Of a DNA stretch of 64,000 bases, positions 62,869-64,000 are shown piece by piece. Location of the stretch: NCBI RefSeq assembly GCF_003797765.1, contig NZ_RKMB01000007.1, forward strand, positions 124,001-188,000. Direction: 5' to 3'. Every line of letters starts with the position of its first letter. Position 1 is the first letter of the stretch. The position numbers and the translations under genes are program-made. This DNA comes from Ramlibacter sp. WS9 (GTDB taxonomy: Bacteria > Pseudomonadota > Gammaproteobacteria > Burkholderiales > Burkholderiaceae_C). The notes under the pieces are model-generated. The model was not told the origin of the DNA. It searched no databases and was given only the letters and a program-made list of their open reading frames with translations.

Positions 62869-63672
62869 TCAGGGTTTGTCCGGGGGAGCGAATTGCAGGA
62901 TCTGCGCCGCGACACTCACGGCGATGACCTCGGGCTCTTTGCCGGTGATGCCCGGCAAGCCAATGGGGCAGGTGATCCGCGCCAGCTCGGCGTCACTGAA
63001 TCCTCGGTCTTGCAACCGGTGCCGGAAGGTCGCCCACTTGGTCTTGCTGCCGATCAGGCCGATGTAGGGAAGATCGTCCGACTCCCTCAGCCTGCGAAGG
63101 CAGGCCGCCACGACGTCCAAGTCCTCTGCGTGGCTGAAACTCATGATGAGGATGCGCGAACCCGGCGCCAAGCCGGCCACCGCGCCGTGCACTGGATCGG
63201 AATGCTCGCACACGACGTTCGCAGGCACCTGCTCGGGAAAGATCTCGTCGCGGCTGTCGATCCAGGACACCGCGAACGGCAGTGCCGACAACACGTTGGC
63301 CAACGCCTTGCCCACATGGCCGCCGCCGAACAGGGCCAGGGGTGACAGGTGCGGCGCGAGCCGCTCTTCCAACGCGGGTATGTCGTCAGCGCCGATACGC
63401 TCGAAGCGCAAGTCCACGACGCCCCCGCAACATTGGCCGAGGCTGGGCCCCAATGGATATGTGCGCACAAGATCGTCCGACGCGCCGGCCAAGTGCCGCC
63501 GCGCTTCATCGATCGCCTGGAACTCCAGGTGGCCGCCGCCGATGGTCCCGACCACGCCATCGGCGAAGACGGCCATCCATGCACCCGCCTCACGCGGCGC
63601 CGAGCCCTTTGTGGTGTCGACGGACACCAACACGGCGTCTTCGTCAACGAGCCTGGATGTGACAACATTCAT
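62869..63672 (-). CDS. xdhC: Xanthine dehydrogenase accessory protein XdhC
   Basis: A 267-residue protein that binds molybdenum cofactor, protects it, and hands the sulfurated form to XdhB. The N-terminal domain shows KGSAPREAGAWMAVFADGVV, GTIGGGHLEFQAIDEARRHL and LGPSLGQCCGGVVDLRFE. The Rossmann-like C-terminal domain has LALFGGGHVGKALANVLS, and YIGLIGSKTKWATFRHRL with a final CPIGLPGITGKEPEVIAVSV. Its partner genes xdhAB are about 53 kb away in this window rather than adjacent. Confidence 0.95.
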   Translation of the reverse strand: MNVVTSRLVDEDAVLVSVDTTKGSAPREAGAWMAVFADGVVGTIGGGHLEFQAIDEARRHLAGASDDLVRTYPLGPSLGQCCGGVVDLRFERIGADDIPALEERLAPHLSPLALFGGGHVGKALANVLSALPFAVSWIDSRDEIFPEQVPANVVCEHSDPVHGAVAGLAPGSRILIMSFSHAEDLDVVAACLRRLRESDDLPYIGLIGSKTKWATFRHRLQDRGFSDAELARITCPIGLPGITGKEPEVIAVSVAAQILQFAPPDKP

Positions 63673-63812
63673 GGAAATCGCGGTGAACAGGGCGTCTAAT
63701 CGAAAAGAGCGAAACTAATGAGTAACGGCAGTCGTCCAAAAGAACAGTATCGCGTTCAATTGAGCTCAGCTGTAACCGCGCCCGAGAAAAGCGCACCATC
63801 CCGGAGACGTTC

Positions 63813-64000
63813 ATGAAGCATATTCCCCGCCTGCGCTATTCGTTGCCGGGCGCCCTGGCCGCCATTGGTGCGGCCATTCTTGCAAGCTGCTCCTCGTCCG
63901 TGCCGCTCAAGGAGCCGGCCGCGCAGGCTCCGGTCGATTCCAAAGCGCCCGCTGAAGCCCAGGCGCCCAGCACCAGCCCTTCGTACGCCAGCTCGCGCGC
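63813..64000 (+). CDS. Lipoprotein, 5' part only (Pal/OmpA-like N-terminus)
   Basis: MKHIPRLRYSLPGALAAIGA is followed by a lipobox LASC and an Ala/Pro-rich linker (VPLKEPAAQAPVDSKAPAEA). GGAGA lies about seven bases before ATG 63813. The frame is open at the window end. The S-S-x-V-x-L-x-x-P pattern after the Cys resembles peptidoglycan-associated lipoproteins of the OmpA family, but the diagnostic domain is outside the window, so this is only a suggestion. Divergent from xdhC. Confidence 0.75.
   Translation, partial: MKHIPRLRYSLPGALAAIGAAILASCSSSVPLKEPAAQAPVDSKAPAEAQAPSTSPSYASSR

Overview
The window looks like chromosomal DNA of a GC-rich Burkholderiales bacterium, most likely Comamonadaceae (Variovorax/Ramlibacter-like). 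The reasons are the high GC with strong third-position bias, two Bug-type periplasmic binding proteins, a PuuD-type urate hydroxylase, an FMN-riboswitch ribH2, and several families of short palindromic repeats scattered between and even inside genes. The genus is an inference. No rRNA, tRNA, CRISPR array or insertion sequence was recognised.

Layout. 1-9.7 kb: purine uptake and oxidation: a BMP-type ABC transporter (binding lipoprotein cut by the window edge, two permeases, double ATPase), a LysR regulator, and divergent xdhA-xdhB. 9.8-15.7 kb: small protein, RidA-like protein, FMN riboswitch with type II lumazine synthase, and a DUF2339/DUF3999 membrane pair. 15.7-22.4 kb: LysR regulator and a complete dipeptide-type ABC transporter. 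22.6-31.7 kb: MFS transporter, an indolepyruvate-oxidoreductase-like pair carrying in-frame palindromic repeats, Bug protein, thioesterase, DUF3016 protein, glycerate kinase. 31.8-42.1 kb: a defence/accessory island: Phd-PIN toxin-antitoxin pair, then a tight minus-strand run reading Res (split by an in-frame amber codon), DinD, type III Mod, GIY-YIG-like nuclease and a RelE-like/UvrD helicase fusion. 42.3-45.9 kb: tartrate-dehydrogenase-like enzyme, amidohydrolase and a second Bug protein as an operon. 46-47.1 kb: a TIR-like protein with a long Pro-Thr-Ala linker. 47.2-54.1 kb: LysR, alpha/beta hydrolase, DUF885 peptidase, and a run of small enzymes. 54.2-61.5 kb: the most unusual locus, a three-gene set made of a nitrilase-fold hydrolase, a winged-helix protein and a 1762-residue protein joining ParA-like ATPase, Mrr-like nuclease, NACHT/STAND NTPase, pentapeptide repeats and fourteen almost identical WD40 repeats. 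61.5-63.7 kb: purine catabolism resumes with puuD and xdhC. The window ends inside a lipoprotein gene.

How it fits together. XdhAB (matured by XdhC) makes urate from hypoxanthine/xanthine that the BMP transporter could import, and PuuD hydroxylates urate. These genes bracket about 50 kb of other material containing three separate immunity-like loci. The STAND locus is the best candidate for an undescribed system: a repeat-based sensor, a STAND switch and a nuclease in one chain, next to a conserved-triad nitrilase-fold enzyme and a DNA-binding protein.
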